Positions 47,111 to 57,230 are shown, counted from the first letter of the stretch. The stretch: DNA of 64,000 nucleotides from Algoriphagus algorifonticola (GCF_007655305.1 NZ_VLOG01000064.1:26673-90672), one strand, 5' to 3'. The notes: generated by a model not told the origin, from the sequence alone. A program made the numbers and translations.

Positions 47111-47179
47111 AGTTGGCTTCAAGAAGTGGATTTTAGTAAATTTAAGGTATTAAATCTAAGACAAAAACAAAATAAAAAT

Positions 47180-47650
47180 ATGAAAACGAATGACATCGGA
47201 TTGGGCGTAAAAGACAGTATAGCCCTTATAGAAAAGTTAAATTTATTGTTGGCCAATTATCAGATTTACTATCAGAATCTGAGAAACTTTCATTGGAATG
47301 TAAGCGGCCCCAATTTCTTTGAACTGCATGCGAAGTTTGAAGAGCTTTATACCACTGCGAATGAAAACGTGGATGAAGTAGCGGAGCGGATTTTAACCTT
47401 AGGAGGAAGACCTTTATCCTCTTACGGAGAATACATTGAGAATTCTGAAATCAAGGAAGCTAGGGAAATTCAGGATTCTAAAAGGATGGTGGAAATTGTC
47501 CGAGAGAATCTAAATACTTTACTAAAAGTAGAGCGCGAAGTATTGGATTCTGCTTCCGAACAAGGAGATGAGGGTACCGTAACATTGATGAGTGATTACA
47601 TCACAGCCAAAGAAAAAGTGGTGTGGATGCTCTCTGCATACCTGAAATAA
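47180..47650 (+). CDS. dps: Dps-family DNA-binding ferritin
   Basis: Dps oxidises and stores iron and protects DNA under starvation and peroxide stress. The 156-residue four-helix protein has the intersubunit ferroxidase ligands in FHWNVSGPNFFELHAKFEELY (split here between the helices) and NENVDEVAERILTLGGRP. I start at the ATG giving MKTNDIGLG; a GTG 18 codons upstream precedes an A-rich leader and is unlikely. A terminator follows. Confidence 0.92.
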   Translation: MKTNDIGLGVKDSIALIEKLNLLLANYQIYYQNLRNFHWNVSGPNFFELHAKFEELYTTANENVDEVAERILTLGGRPLSSYGEYIENSEIKEAREIQDSKRMVEIVRENLNTLLKVEREVLDSASEQGDEGTVTLMSDYITAKEKVVWMLSAYLK

Positions 47651-47681
47651 ATCCAGAGAGTAATTAGTTTTAATTCAATTG

Positions 47682-47724
47682 AAAAGCGGAACACTGAGGT
47701 AAATATCAGGTTCCGCTTTTCTTT
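47682..47724. terminator. Bidirectional terminator between dps and the ABC permease gene
   Basis: AAAAGCGGAAC and GTTCCGCTTTT form a perfect 11-bp stem with a 17-base loop; runs of A and T on both sides allow use by both convergent units. Confidence 0.8.
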
Positions 47725-49028
47725 TAATTAGAAGATTTAATCCACTTCCAAAGGGTCTTATAGGAAGGCTTGGTACCATGCATTAAAATACCGATCCTGT
47801 AGATTTTTCCAGCAAGCCAAGTGGTAGCTAAAAACCCTAAAATCAACAAGAGCATAGAGAGTCCCAGTTCCCAAAAAGGAACACCGTAGCTGACCCTTCC
47901 CATCATCGCTATTGGAGAAGTCAAGGGTATAATAGAAAGCCAAAAAGAAGTGGTACTATTTGGATCTTGCAACACAAATACAAACAAACCCATGTAGGCT
48001 ACTATCAAAGGAACCGTAACTGGAAGCATGAATTGCTGAGCATCGGAAGGAGCATCCACAGCAGAGCCAATACCTGCAAACAAGGCCCCGTATAATAAAT
48101 AGCCTCCTAAGAAGTAAAATATAAAACTGGAGATAATACTGATAAAATCTATCCCTGCGATGACTTGCAGTATTTCAGTAAATTCAGAATTATCTGTTTG
48201 AATCATATCAGCCTGTGCCAATTCCATCGCTTGCTCTTGAGGCATTTGAAGGCCCAGGATTCCTGTTACCACTGTAGTCAAAGTGCCTATCAAAATAATC
48301 CAGATTAAAAGCTGGGTTAAACCCACTCCGGCAATACCAACGATTTTCCCCATCATCAGCTGAAAGGGTTTGAGAGATGAAACCAGTATTTCAACAATCC
48401 GGCTGGACTTCTCCTCAATTACCCCTTGCATGATTTGATTTCCATAAATGAAAATAAACATGTAAATCAGAATTCCGGCTAAAAACCCTATCGCGTAATT
48501 GACTGTTGCATCGGATACTTTTTCTTCTCCTTTTTGGTTCAGTGTGATAGATTTCAAATCAACTGAAGTACGAATATCTGATAGAATTTGGGGGTCGATT
48601 CCTGAATCGTAAAGACGCTGATCCTCAATTTTTTTCTTGAGACTACTCTCTAGATAAGATACCAAACTCATGCTGGGGTTTTCCTCTCCGTAAAAGGTAA
48701 TGCCCTGAGGATTTTTTAAGTCTATTTTAGGAATGTATAAAAACCCATAACGGTCTCCATTTTGAACCAAAAGCTTTGCCTCCTCAGGACTACTATGAGA
48801 AAATGAAAAAGCATATTGTTGAGAGCTTTCCATGAAAAAAAGCTTATTCTCATCCACCACTTCTATAATTCTTAGAGATTGGTTCTCTTTCTCTTCTACC
48901 GCAATCCAAACAAAAATCGCCATGATTGCCGGGAAAATCAGTGGTGTAAGCAAAGTGGCCAATAAGAAGGATTTCTTTTTTACCCGAGAAAGGTATTCTC
49001 TCTGAATGACTAACCAGATTTTATCCAT
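47724..49028 (-). CDS. ABC transporter permease, NatB-like
   Basis: The 434-residue protein begins with the cytoplasmic DKIWLVIQREYLSRVKKKSF, then a membrane helix, a large extracytoplasmic domain (about 45-170) and five or six C-terminal helices, with VIEEKSSRIVEILVSSLKPFQLMMGKIVG, a typical ABC-2/NatB signature (two adjoining parts). It pairs with the ATPase gene, which it overlaps by eight bases. The substrate (sodium or a drug) is not determined. Confidence 0.9.
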   Translation of the reverse strand: MDKIWLVIQREYLSRVKKKSFLLATLLTPLIFPAIMAIFVWIAVEEKENQSLRIIEVVDENKLFFMESSQQYAFSFSHSSPEEAKLLVQNGDRYGFLYIPKIDLKNPQGITFYGEENPSMSLVSYLESSLKKKIEDQRLYDSGIDPQILSDIRTSVDLKSITLNQKGEEKVSDATVNYAIGFLAGILIYMFIFIYGNQIMQGVIEEKSSRIVEILVSSLKPFQLMMGKIVGIAGVGLTQLLIWIILIGTLTTVVTGILGLQMPQEQAMELAQADMIQTDNSEFTEILQVIAGIDFISIISSFIFYFLGGYLLYGALFAGIGSAVDAPSDAQQFMLPVTVPLIVAYMGLFVFVLQDPNSTTSFWLSIIPLTSPIAMMGRVSYGVPFWELGLSMLLLILGFLATTWLAGKIYRIGILMHGTKPSYKTLWKWIKSSN

Positions 49029-49914
49029 TTTGAGTTGATTTTACCTGGTGAATAAAAATTTCTTCCATACTGGGAATTACTTCCTGAAAATTGGACACTT
49101 GTCCGTAATTCATTAATTCTATCAAGAGTTCATTGGGAGTTTTACCGCTCAAAGGCAGCGTAAAGTGCACGGATTCTCCGTCAGTTTGAACCGCCCACTC
49201 AGTAGGAATAGGAAGAGTAGGTTGGTCAATACTAATTCTAAAAACTTCCGGCCTATAGCTGTTTTTTACTTCTTTGATCGTCCCGTCTAAGATTTTGTGC
49301 GAACGGTTGATCATAGCAACCTGATCGCAAAGCAACTCTACGGATTCCATCCTATGCGTACTTAAAATAACTGTGGTACCCTGATTTCTCAGTTCTAGAA
49401 TTTGGTCTTTGATGATTTCAGCATTCACAGGATCAAAGCCTGAGAATGGCTCGTCTAAAATTAATAAGGGAGGGTTATGAATAATCGTAGAGATAAACTG
49501 AACTTTTTGAGCCATCCCTTTAGATAGGTCTTCTATCTTTTTATCCTTCCATGTGCTCATTTCCATCTTGGCAAGCCAGTTATGGATTCGCTCTTTGGCT
49601 TCTTGTTGGGAAAGCCCCTTGAGTCTGGCAAAATAGAGCATTTGATCCCAGACTTTCATTTTTTTATAAAGCCCACGCTCCTCAGGGAGGTATCCTATAA
49701 GGCTGATGTGTTTTGGAGCCAAGGGCTGCCCATCAATCAAAACCTCGCCGGAATCAGCATCTATAATTTGATTGATAATTCGAATCAAGGTAGACTTCCC
49801 CGCACCATTGGGGCCCAAGAGTCCAAAAATTACTCCTTTGGGGACTTTTAAATTAATATCTGTAAGAGCTCTATTTAAGCCGTAGGTTTTATTAAGGTTG
49901 AGGGTTTCTAGCAT
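49021..49914 (-). CDS. ABC transporter ATP-binding protein, NatA-like
   Basis: The 297-residue ATPase has Walker A GPNGAGKST near residues 34-42, signature LSKGMAQKVQF, Walker B LLILDEPFSGFDP, and the H-loop STHRMES. A C-terminal extension of about 80 residues is usual for the DrrA/NatA group. It overlaps the permease gene and follows the toastrack-like exported protein by 10 bases. Confidence 0.93.
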   Translation of the reverse strand: MLETLNLNKTYGLNRALTDINLKVPKGVIFGLLGPNGAGKSTLIRIINQIIDADSGEVLIDGQPLAPKHISLIGYLPEERGLYKKMKVWDQMLYFARLKGLSQQEAKERIHNWLAKMEMSTWKDKKIEDLSKGMAQKVQFISTIIHNPPLLILDEPFSGFDPVNAEIIKDQILELRNQGTTVILSTHRMESVELLCDQVAMINRSHKILDGTIKEVKNSYRPEVFRISIDQPTLPIPTEWAVQTDGESVHFTLPLSGKTPNELLIELMNYGQVSNFQEVIPSMEEIFIHQVKSTQNG

Positions 49915-49924
49915 TGAAAAGGTT

Positions 49925-50812
49925 TTATTCTACTGTCAAAGAACCTACACCAACATCAACAATCAATTCTAGTAGGTTGGGGTCATCAGGGTCATACCCT
50001 TTAGACACGTAGGTCTCATCTCCCAAAGAACGTAAATATTTTGGGATAGAAGTTCTGCACATAGCAGTTGTTCGGACTTTTATCCGAACTGGGAAGTTTT
50101 CAGGGGGAAGCTTAAGTTTCAATGTACCAGCGCCTACTGCTGCAATGACACTTGAGGGCGAGGACATTCCATCGCTAAAATTCAAATTCAAATTGCCATA
50201 ATTGACCTCAAAAATCATTTTTTTGGCATTGGTGAAATTAGCCGACTGTACATTTACAGTACCCATATTTAAGGTAACCAACAATGTATCCATCCTGACT
50301 CTATTAGGATCTTCATTCCCGTAGTGGATTTTCACATCGGCGCTGGCACTCTTAACTTTTAACTGGCTGATAGGCAGCTGTGCCAAGTCAAATTCTGCTT
50401 TTCCTACTCCTAATGTAAAGTCTAAGTGATATAGAAAATTAGAGTTTAGACTGATATCCCAGCTATGTCCAAAATCATCATTTCCCGATGAAAAAATTTT
50501 CGAGGTAATACTCTTACCAAGGTTATCTGACTCCACATTTTTATGTACGAGAGAAGAATACAAAATATTATCGCTAACCTGATGTGAAAAATAAGGTAGA
50601 ATATTAGCCTTCTCCAAGTGACCATGGATAGCAATTGGGTCTGAAATTCTGACCCTTTTAAGATGTGTAGAGCTTTTATAACTAGAGAATTCGAATAATA
50701 CTAAATCGAAGCCTTCTTTTTCAGGAGCACGATACTCCTTAATCAACTGCGCGTTACTTGCACCTACCCCACCTAAGATTACTAGAAAAAGCAGACAGAA
50801 TTTTCTCAGCAT
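49925..50812 (-). CDS. Exported adhesin-like protein, DUF4097-type beta helix
   Basis: A signal peptide (LLFLVILGGVGASNAQ) precedes about 275 residues made of short alternating beta strands with repeated VNVQSAN, LNLNFSDG and GAGTLKLKLP patterns, resembling DUF4097/toastrack domains found beside membrane regulators and ABC exporters. It ends VDVGVGSLTVE, the last strand of such a fold. It is transcribed just before the ABC exporter pair. The function is unknown. Confidence 0.65.
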   Translation of the reverse strand: MLRKFCLLFLVILGGVGASNAQLIKEYRAPEKEGFDLVLFEFSSYKSSTHLKRVRISDPIAIHGHLEKANILPYFSHQVSDNILYSSLVHKNVESDNLGKSITSKIFSSGNDDFGHSWDISLNSNFLYHLDFTLGVGKAEFDLAQLPISQLKVKSASADVKIHYGNEDPNRVRMDTLLVTLNMGTVNVQSANFTNAKKMIFEVNYGNLNLNFSDGMSSPSSVIAAVGAGTLKLKLPPENFPVRIKVRTTAMCRTSIPKYLRSLGDETYVSKGYDPDDPNLLELIVDVGVGSLTVE

Positions 50813-50851
50813 ACGGATAGGTTACGACTTGACATAGAAAAGGTTTTTAAA

Positions 50852-50884
50852 AATATAAAAAAAGCCAGAATTGCTTCTGGCTTT
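50852..50884 (-). terminator. Terminator of the grpE-dnaJ unit
   Basis: AAAGCCAGAA and TTCTGGCTTT form a perfect 10-bp stem with a four-base loop, followed on the minus strand by a T run. Confidence 0.85.
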
Positions 50885-50892
50885 ATCAAATT

Positions 50893-52002
50893 TTAGAAAA
50901 ACTCTTTCATTTTATCAAAGAAGGATTTGTCTTGTCTTCCTGGATCCGGTTTGAAATTTTCGGAATCTCTCAAGGCTTCCAAAGTCTGTCTTTCTTCTTT
51001 AGACAATTGAGTAGGAGTCCACACATTGACCATAATCAACTGATCTCCTTTAGTATAGCCATTAATATCTTTGATTCCTTTTCCTTTCAGTCTCAGCATT
51101 TTTCCAGACTGAGTACCCGGATCTATTTTGATTTTCACTTTTCCATCAATGGTTGGAACTTCCACAGAAGCACCCAAGGTAGCATCTAAGAAAGAGATAT
51201 AAAGATCGTAAATGACGTTATTTCCATCTCTTTGAAGTGTATTATCCTCAACCTCTTCTATCACTATTAAAAGATCGCCGGGGATTCCTCCTGGAATTTC
51301 ATTTCCCTTTCCGGACATACTTAATTGCATTCCTTCAGCTACTCCTCCAGGGATATTGATAGAAATTACCTCTTCCTTGATGATAAGACCTCTGGAATCT
51401 GCTTCAGCAGGTTTTTTATCTACTATTTGGCCACTTCCTCCACAAACACCGCAGGTGCTAGCAGAGACCATCTGACCAAGCATGGTATTTACTACCTTTT
51501 TTATCTGTCCAGATCCTTGACAGGTCGAACAAGACTTGAATGTAACGCCAGGGGCAATGACATGCCTTTTAACCTTGATTTTTTTCTCTACACCATTGGC
51601 GATTTCCTGAAGGTTAAGCTTCAGTTTTACACGAAGGTTTGTGCCTTTTTTGGTACGTCTACCTCCACCACCTCCACCAAAGAATGAGGAGAAACCTCCC
51701 CCGCCTCCAAAAATATCACCAAACTGGGAGAAGATATCTTCCATATTCATACCTCCTCCACCGAAGCCTCCGTTTCCACCAAGGCCCTGATGACCGAATT
51801 GATCATAGCGCTGTTTCTTCTCAGGATTGCTCAGAACCTCGTAGGCCTCTGCAGCTTCCTTAAATTTTTCTTCAGCTTCTGGATTATCCGGGTTTTTATC
51901 GGGGTGATATTGGATTGCAAGCTTTCTGTAAGCCTTTTTGATCTCGTCAGCTGAGGCGCTTTTGCTTATACCCAATACCTCATAATAGTCTCTTTTTGCC
52001 AT
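50893..52002 (-). CDS. dnaJ: Chaperone DnaJ with a reduced zinc domain
   Basis: DnaJ (Hsp40) delivers unfolded proteins to DnaK. The J domain (1-70) has the essential HPD in [10 protein letters not shown]; a Gly/Phe-rich linker with long glycine runs follows (75-115). The central domain shows only two CxxCxGxG motifs (CSTCQGSG near 152 and CGVCGGSG near 182), where the classical protein has four, so only one zinc site seems to remain. Two C-terminal beta-sandwich domains complete the 369 residues. It lies two bases after grpE. Confidence 0.95.
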   Translation of the reverse strand: MAKRDYYEVLGISKSASADEIKKAYRKLAIQYHPDKNPDNPEAEEKFKEAAEAYEVLSNPEKKQRYDQFGHQGLGGNGGFGGGGMNMEDIFSQFGDIFGGGGGFSSFFGGGGGGRRTKKGTNLRVKLKLNLQEIANGVEKKIKVKRHVIAPGVTFKSCSTCQGSGQIKKVVNTMLGQMVSASTCGVCGGSGQIVDKKPAEADSRGLIIKEEVISINIPGGVAEGMQLSMSGKGNEIPGGIPGDLLIVIEEVEDNTLQRDGNNVIYDLYISFLDATLGASVEVPTIDGKVKIKIDPGTQSGKMLRLKGKGIKDINGYTKGDQLIMVNVWTPTQLSKEERQTLEALRDSENFKPDPGRQDKSFFDKMKEFF

Positions 52003-52004
52003 AA

Positions 52005-52562
52005 TTACGCTCCTGTCACAACTTTGGCAAAGCGAACCACCTTATCTCCTAAGGTATATCCTTTCTCTACCACGTCTATTATCTTACCTTTCATTTCTTC
52101 GCTAGGTGCTGGAATCTGAGTAATAGCCTCTTGAGTGTCAGCATCAAAAGGTTGCCCAATCAAATCACCCATTGGTTTTAACCCTTTGTTTTCCAATATT
52201 TTCAAAAGCTTATGGAAAATCAACTGATTTCCTTCACGCACTTTTTGAGCATCTTCCTCACTTTCATTTGCTTTGAAGGCCCTTTCAAAATCATCAACTA
52301 CTGGAATCAAATCTCTAAGCACATCTTCAGAAGCAGTTTTGATCAAGTCCAGGCGTTCTTTAGCATTTCTTTTTCTGAAATTTTCAAAATCTGAATAAAG
52401 TCTTAGATACTTGTCTTTTACTTCAGCTAATTCAGATTCAAGTTTCGCTAAAGAATCATCTGCCGTAGAATCAGTTTCTTGATCTTGAGTTACTTCCTTT
52501 TCAGGAGTCTCCTCTACTGTCTCTTGAAGATTGTCTTTTACTTCTTCTTCCTTATTTTTCAT
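52005..52562 (-). CDS. grpE: Nucleotide exchange factor GrpE
   Basis: GrpE releases ADP from DnaK. The 185-residue protein has an acidic, disordered N-terminus (about 40 residues), a long coiled coil with [21 protein letters not shown], and a C-terminal beta domain with [19 protein letters not shown]. It starts the grpE-dnaJ heat-shock unit. No hrcA or CIRCE-type repeat is seen upstream. Confidence 0.95.
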   Translation of the reverse strand: MKNKEEEVKDNLQETVEETPEKEVTQDQETDSTADDSLAKLESELAEVKDKYLRLYSDFENFRKRNAKERLDLIKTASEDVLRDLIPVVDDFERAFKANESEEDAQKVREGNQLIFHKLLKILENKGLKPMGDLIGQPFDADTQEAITQIPAPSEEMKGKIIDVVEKGYTLGDKVVRFAKVVTGA

Positions 52563-52638
52563 AAATTATAAATCAATAGCTGGTTTATTCTAACTCATCA
52601 ATATTATTGCCATAGAGCTCAACCTGACAAAGTGGCAC

Positions 52639-53634
52639 TTATCCTTGTTGGATAGCCTGCCAAATCATATCCTTTAATTTATCCAAGTTGGTTTGGGCTA
52701 CGGCTGAAATAAAAACAGATGGTATGCCCTCAGGCAATTCATTTTTCATTTCAGTCATCAACTCATCATCCAACATATCTGACTTGGAAATTGCCAGTAA
52801 TCTCTGCTTATCTAAAAGCTCAGGATTATATTTTTCAAGTTCCCCCAGTAATATTTTGTACTGTTTTTTGATATTATCCGCATCTGCCGGGATAAGGAAA
52901 AGAAGGATAGAGTTTCGCTCTATATGTCTCAAAAATCTTATTCCAAGGCCTTTTCCATCAGCTGCACCCTCAATAATTCCGGGTATATCAGCCATCACAA
53001 AAGACTTATCATCTCTATATCCCACCACTCCCAAATTTGGCACGAGAGTAGTGAACGGATAATCTCCTATTTCAGGCTTTGCGGCAGAAATTGATGAAAG
53101 GAGGGTGGATTTGCCTGCATTAGGAAAACCTACTAAACCAACATCAGCTAATAACTTGAGCTCGAGAATAATCCATTCTTCGATACCTGTTTCTCCTGGT
53201 TGAGCAAAGTGAGGTGCCTGATTGGTAGCGGATTTGAAATGATCATTTCCCAAACCTCCTCTTCCGCCTTTGGTGAGGATTACTTCCTGTCCGTCTTCAG
53301 TTATTTCAAATCTTTTCTCTCCAGTCTCTGCATCTTTTGCAACTGTCCCTAATGGAACTTCCAAAATGATATCTTTGCCGTCAGCTCCAGTGCGTCTTCC
53401 TCCTTCACCCGATTTTCCAGATTCAGCGATAACGTGCTTTTTATATTTCAAGTGAAGCAAAGTCCATAATTGGGCATTCCCTTTTAATATGATATGGCCT
53501 CCCCTGCCACCATCTCCGCCATCAGGACCTCCTTTCGGCACATGCTTTTCCCTTCGAAAATGAAGAGATCCTGCACCTCCGGCACCTGATCTGGAACAAA
53601 ACTTAACGTAATCTATAAAATTGGAATCAGCCAT
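52639..53634 (-). CDS. obgE: GTPase Obg/CgtA
   Basis: Obg is an essential ribosome-associated GTPase. The N-terminal glycine-rich Obg fold ([26 protein letters not shown]) covers about residues 1-158, and the G domain begins with [13 protein letters not shown] near 167 and [17 protein letters not shown] start at the ATG giving [12 protein letters not shown], the conserved beginning (331 residues). The alternative start at 53664 adds ten unusual residues. Confidence 0.95.
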   Translation of the reverse strand: MADSNFIDYVKFCSRSGAGGAGSLHFRREKHVPKGGPDGGDGGRGGHIILKGNAQLWTLLHLKYKKHVIAESGKSGEGGRRTGADGKDIILEVPLGTVAKDAETGEKRFEITEDGQEVILTKGGRGGLGNDHFKSATNQAPHFAQPGETGIEEWIILELKLLADVGLVGFPNAGKSTLLSSISAAKPEIGDYPFTTLVPNLGVVGYRDDKSFVMADIPGIIEGAADGKGLGIRFLRHIERNSILLFLIPADADNIKKQYKILLGELEKYNPELLDKQRLLAISKSDMLDDELMTEMKNELPEGIPSVFISAVAQTNLDKLKDMIWQAIQQG

Positions 53635-53645
53635 AATTTGCTTTA

Positions 53646-53676
53646 AATAAAAATGGCTAAGCAATCAGCCTAGCCA
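53646..53676 (-). terminator. Possible terminator or leader hairpin between adk and obgE
   Basis: TGGCTA and TAGCCA form a 6-bp stem followed on the minus strand by TTTTTATTT. It lies downstream of the candidate obgE promoter box, so it would be in the obgE leader. Confidence 0.4.
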
Positions 53677-53688
53677 AATTTGGAATTG

Positions 53689-53696
53689 CAAAATTA
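53689..53696 (-). promoter_or_regulatory. Candidate -7 promoter box of obgE
   Basis: The minus strand reads TAATTTTG, an exact TAnnTTTG, in the gap after adk and 54 bases before the chosen obgE start. Confidence 0.4.
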
Positions 53697-53711
53697 GCAA
53701 TTTTAAAGGAA

Positions 53712-54284
53712 TCAGTAACTATCAATCACCTTAGTGATATCTGAGAAGATTTCATCGATAGCACCTACCCCATTGATTTTCTTGAACTTCCCCTGCTTTT
53801 CATAATAATCAGCAACTGGAAGAGTTTCGTCAAAGTAAACCTTAATCCTAGTATTTATTTTTGCATCGTCTTGGTCATCCACCCTACCAGAAGTCTTACC
53901 CCTTTCTTTAATTCTGGCTTTCAGTACGTCCTCAGGAACATCTAATGCGATCATTCCTGAAATACTCATGTCGTGCTTTTCAAGCATTTCATCAAGTGCA
54001 CTTGCTTGAGCAGTAGTTCTTGGAAATCCGTCAAAAATAAAACCTTTGGAATTTTTAGTGGAAGCAATTTTTTCTTCTACCATCCCAATTACGACTTCAT
54101 CAGGCACCAAACGCCCTTCATTCATATATTTTTTTGCCAAGTTTCCCAATTCGGTCCCTTCGCCTAAGTGTTTTCTAAAAAGGTCTCCAGTAGATAGATG
54201 CGTCAGTCCGTATTTTTGAATCAGCTTTTCACTTTGAGTGCCTTTCCCAGCTCCTGGAGGGCCAAATAAAACGATATTATACAT
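53712..54284 (-). CDS. adk: Adenylate kinase
   Basis: Adk interconverts AMP, ADP and ATP. The P-loop GPPGAGKGTQSEKL is at residues 7-20, followed by LTHLSTGDLFR and the FDGFPRTTAQA segment. The 190-residue size indicates the short-LID form without a zinc domain. It follows hpt by 21 bases. Confidence 0.96.
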   Translation of the reverse strand: MYNIVLFGPPGAGKGTQSEKLIQKYGLTHLSTGDLFRKHLGEGTELGNLAKKYMNEGRLVPDEVVIGMVEEKIASTKNSKGFIFDGFPRTTAQASALDEMLEKHDMSISGMIALDVPEDVLKARIKERGKTSGRVDDQDDAKINTRIKVYFDETLPVADYYEKQGKFKKINGVGAIDEIFSDITKVIDSY

Positions 54285-54305
54285 TCTAATTTTTTTAAAT
54301 TTGGA

Positions 54306-54839
54306 TCATTTTAACTGATAAATTTCAGGAAGTTCCCTCCCGTATCCATCATAATCCAATCCATAACCAACCACAAATTTATTGGGAATTTCAAAACCCA
54401 CATAATGAAGCGGGTAATTAAAACGAAAAGCATCTGGTTTAAATAAGAGTGTTGCTATAGAAATCGAGGCAGGATTATGGGTTTTCAGGGTATTTAAAAG
54501 GAAATTCATGCTAATTCCTGTATCAACAATATCTTCCACTATCAAAACATTTTTTCCTTCTATAGGATCATTTAATCCCATTACTTCTTTGACTTTTTCT
54601 TGAGATTCAGTTCCAGAGTAGGAAGAAATCCTGATAAAACTAGTTAATAGCTTAACGCTTTGAACCTCTCGACATAGGTCTGCAAATATGATGAAAGAGC
54701 CGTTCAATACTCCTAACATGATTAGCTCCTGCCCATGAAAATCTTTTGAAATCTGATTACCAAGCTCCCTCAGCCGAAGTTTGATTTCTTCTTCCCTGAT
54801 GAAAACCTGAAAGTTTTTATCTTTTATTTGAATTTCCAT
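54306..54839 (-). CDS. hpt: Hypoxanthine phosphoribosyltransferase
   Basis: Hpt salvages hypoxanthine and guanine with PRPP. The PRPP-binding motif VLIVEDIVDTGISMNFLL is near residue 96; KLLTSFIRISSYSGT and VGFEIPNKFVVGYGLDY are further family segments. Its substrate hypoxanthine is the product of the adenine deaminase encoded in this window. It lies three bases after the peptidase gene. Confidence 0.93.
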   Translation of the reverse strand: MEIQIKDKNFQVFIREEEIKLRLRELGNQISKDFHGQELIMLGVLNGSFIIFADLCREVQSVKLLTSFIRISSYSGTESQEKVKEVMGLNDPIEGKNVLIVEDIVDTGISMNFLLNTLKTHNPASISIATLLFKPDAFRFNYPLHYVGFEIPNKFVVGYGLDYDGYGRELPEIYQLK

Positions 54840-54842
54840 TTT

Positions 54843-55751
54843 TTAAAGCGACTCCATTAAATATTTATGCATTTCAATCATCGACTGTAGATCTTTCAAA
54901 GATACTTTTTCATCTGGAGTATGCACATTTTCTTCTGCAGCGCCCACAAACACCCAGTCAATTGCATAAGGTGAAAATTGAACCTCTCTTCCATCACTTC
55001 CTCCATATGCTTCCACTTCCAATTGAAAAGGAATTCCACTTTTTTCAGCAAGAGAAATCACTTTATCTATGAATTTTTTACGAGGTATAAATTTATCTCT
55101 GATTGAGATAACAACTCCGTCATGTGGCAAGACACCTTCTGTCACCCAAGTTATATCGGCGATTAAGGCTTGTCTTACAGGTGAAGTTTCTTGAATAAAT
55201 TTCAATAAAAACGGCATACTTCCACCACCGTGCTCCTCATATGTAGTAAAAACGACCCATCCATCTTGGATTGTCTCACAAACTTGCAATGCGGTGTATA
55301 GCCCCAACCTGTTGTCTAAATAGGCAGCCTGAATAAATTCTTCATCAATTCTTACATTTTGAGAGAAAGCTAGTCTAGTACCCCTTTCAATAGCGCGTGG
55401 AAAATCATGCAGGGGACTATCTTCATCTCCAATTAACTTACAATGGATTTTGCCTAGAGAGTCTTCGCCTACCATCTCCGTATCCGAAATAAACTCTGGA
55501 CCTCCCACTGGAATCAGTTGATTTTCATACCGTACCATGAACCCAATGGTATCCATATGTGCAAAAAGAGCTGTACGAGGAGTCCCAAACTTCAGTAAAA
55601 TACAATCGTGAAATTCTTCACCGAAAAACACTTTAGGCTGAACATTCCAGAATCTTTGCCGTTTATCAATGTATTCTAAGATAAAATTTGCAGTATCTTG
55701 CTCATCGCCAGAAACACCGAATTTTTTCAATAAATCGAATAATAATTTCAT
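54843..55751 (-). CDS. M20/M42-family metallopeptidase
   Basis: The 302-residue protein has the co-catalytic metal motifs of the MH clan: FAHMDTIGFMV, AAYLDNRLGLYTAL (bridging Asp), and TTYEEHGGGSMPF (catalytic Glu), with SDGREVQFSPY and AAEENVHTPDEKVS near the C-terminus. This is typical of M42-type aminopeptidases or related M20 peptidases. No signal peptide is seen, so it is cytoplasmic. The substrate is unknown. It leads the peptidase-hpt-adk series. Confidence 0.85.
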   Translation of the reverse strand: MKLLFDLLKKFGVSGDEQDTANFILEYIDKRQRFWNVQPKVFFGEEFHDCILLKFGTPRTALFAHMDTIGFMVRYENQLIPVGGPEFISDTEMVGEDSLGKIHCKLIGDEDSPLHDFPRAIERGTRLAFSQNVRIDEEFIQAAYLDNRLGLYTALQVCETIQDGWVVFTTYEEHGGGSMPFLLKFIQETSPVRQALIADITWVTEGVLPHDGVVISIRDKFIPRKKFIDKVISLAEKSGIPFQLEVEAYGGSDGREVQFSPYAIDWVFVGAAEENVHTPDEKVSLKDLQSMIEMHKYLMESL

Positions 55752-55845
55752 ATTGGCATTAATTATGTAAAGTTTTTGTTGTTATTTGAAAAAAATCGCG
55801 AGGATTATTTTATTTGTTAATTGGCATTTAAATAATTCATCTAGA

Positions 55846-55875
55846 TTTGCAGTAAATTAAAAGTTTATAAATTTG
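55846..55875 (+). promoter_or_regulatory. Promoter of the first OmpA gene
   Basis: TTTG at 55846-55849 and TAAATTTG at 55868-55875 are separated by 18 bases, the classical Bacteroidota -33/-7 arrangement. It is 48 bases before the start codon and the clearest promoter in the window. Confidence 0.65.
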
Positions 55876-55922
55876 TATTCACATCAATCAAACACTTAAA
55901 ATTTGAACAAAAATTTTTTGTT

Positions 55923-57212
55923 ATGAAAAAACTAATACTCTCAACACTTATGGCAGGAGCCTTGGCTATTGGTGCCAATGCTCAAGATTACGACAAGTGG
56001 TCTTTGGAACTTAATGGCGGCTTCAACAAGCCAATGGCTCCATTAGCTCCTCAATTCTTATCACCCACATTAAACATTGGACATGTGGACCTAGGCGTTC
56101 GCTACATGTTTAATGAAAAATTTGGAGCGAAACTCGATTATGGTTTCGGATCCATGAGCGAAGCGAACGGTAACAGAGTAAACAGCCTTCAAGCATTTGA
56201 CACAAACTATTGGAGATTAAACCTTCAAGGTGTGGCCAATATGGGAAGAGTCTTAAACTTTGAATCATTTAGCAGATCATTCGGCCTCTTGTTGCACGGT
56301 GGTGCAGGTATGGGTGCTGTGAAGCCACAGAGCAATAGATTTGCTGGAACCAATGATATCGTATACAATTTGATATTCGGATTAACTCCACAATTAAAGT
56401 TATCCAAAAATATCGCCTTGGTTGGTGACATTTCTACTATCTTGAATGGTCGTCAGACCGTATCATGGGATGGATCTACTGAAATTCTTCCTGATCTAGA
56501 GAACGGTTATTATGGTACTAATGGCACTTGGTGGACTGGTACTATTGGATTGAACTTCTACTTAGGTAAAAGCGAAGAGCACGCTGACTGGTATATTGCA
56601 GCTGACAAATACGCTACAAAAGAAGAGCTTGCTTCTCAAATCAACGGAATCAAAGATATGTTGAAAGATTCTGACGGTGATGGAGTTCCTGACTATTTAG
56701 ATAAAGAACCAAATACTCCTGCCGGAGCAAGAGTTAATTCTGCTGGTACTACTTTAGATTCTGACGGTGACGGTACGCCTGACCACTTGGATAAATGTCC
56801 ATTCCAGCCAGGACCTGCTTCTACTAACGGATGTCCGGTTGAAGAAGTAAGAGAAGAAGTTGATTATCTGAAGAAGGCTATTAATGATGGTTATGTAAAT
56901 GTTTACTATGCTTTTGATAGCTTCAAGCCTTTAGGCTACTCTATTAGCGCAGCAAATTATGTAGCTAACTTCTTGAAAAGAAATCCAGGTGTATCTGTAG
57001 AAATCAAAGGATATGCTGACGAATTAGGTCCAGAAGATTACAATATGAAGCTTTCTGAAAAAAGAGCGAAAGCAGTTTATGATATTCTAATCGCTGCAGG
57101 TATTAATTCTTCAAGACTTTCTTACAAAGGATATGGTGAAGATACTAGCGTAGACAAATCTTCTGCTGATGCTAGACAAATGGCAAGAAGAGCTTCTTTC
57201 GAAGTAAAATAA
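55923..57212 (+). CDS. OmpA-family outer membrane protein with TSP3 repeats (paralogue 1)
   Basis: The 429-residue protein has a signal peptide (LSTLMAGALAIGANAQ), an N-terminal beta barrel of about 190 residues, a linker with two thrombospondin-3-type calcium-binding repeats (DSDGDGVPDYLDKEPNTP and DSDGDGTPDHLDKCPFQPG, about 248-300), and a C-terminal OmpA peptidoglycan-binding domain (VEIKGYADELGPEDYN, then LSEKRAKAVYDILIAAGI). Such proteins tie the outer membrane to peptidoglycan. A very similar gene follows directly. Confidence 0.92.
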   Translation: MKKLILSTLMAGALAIGANAQDYDKWSLELNGGFNKPMAPLAPQFLSPTLNIGHVDLGVRYMFNEKFGAKLDYGFGSMSEANGNRVNSLQAFDTNYWRLNLQGVANMGRVLNFESFSRSFGLLLHGGAGMGAVKPQSNRFAGTNDIVYNLIFGLTPQLKLSKNIALVGDISTILNGRQTVSWDGSTEILPDLENGYYGTNGTWWTGTIGLNFYLGKSEEHADWYIAADKYATKEELASQINGIKDMLKDSDGDGVPDYLDKEPNTPAGARVNSAGTTLDSDGDGTPDHLDKCPFQPGPASTNGCPVEEVREEVDYLKKAINDGYVNVYYAFDSFKPLGYSISAANYVANFLKRNPGVSVEIKGYADELGPEDYNMKLSEKRAKAVYDILIAAGINSSRLSYKGYGEDTSVDKSSADARQMARRASFEVK

Positions 57213-57230
57213 TTGTAAATAAAATACAGC

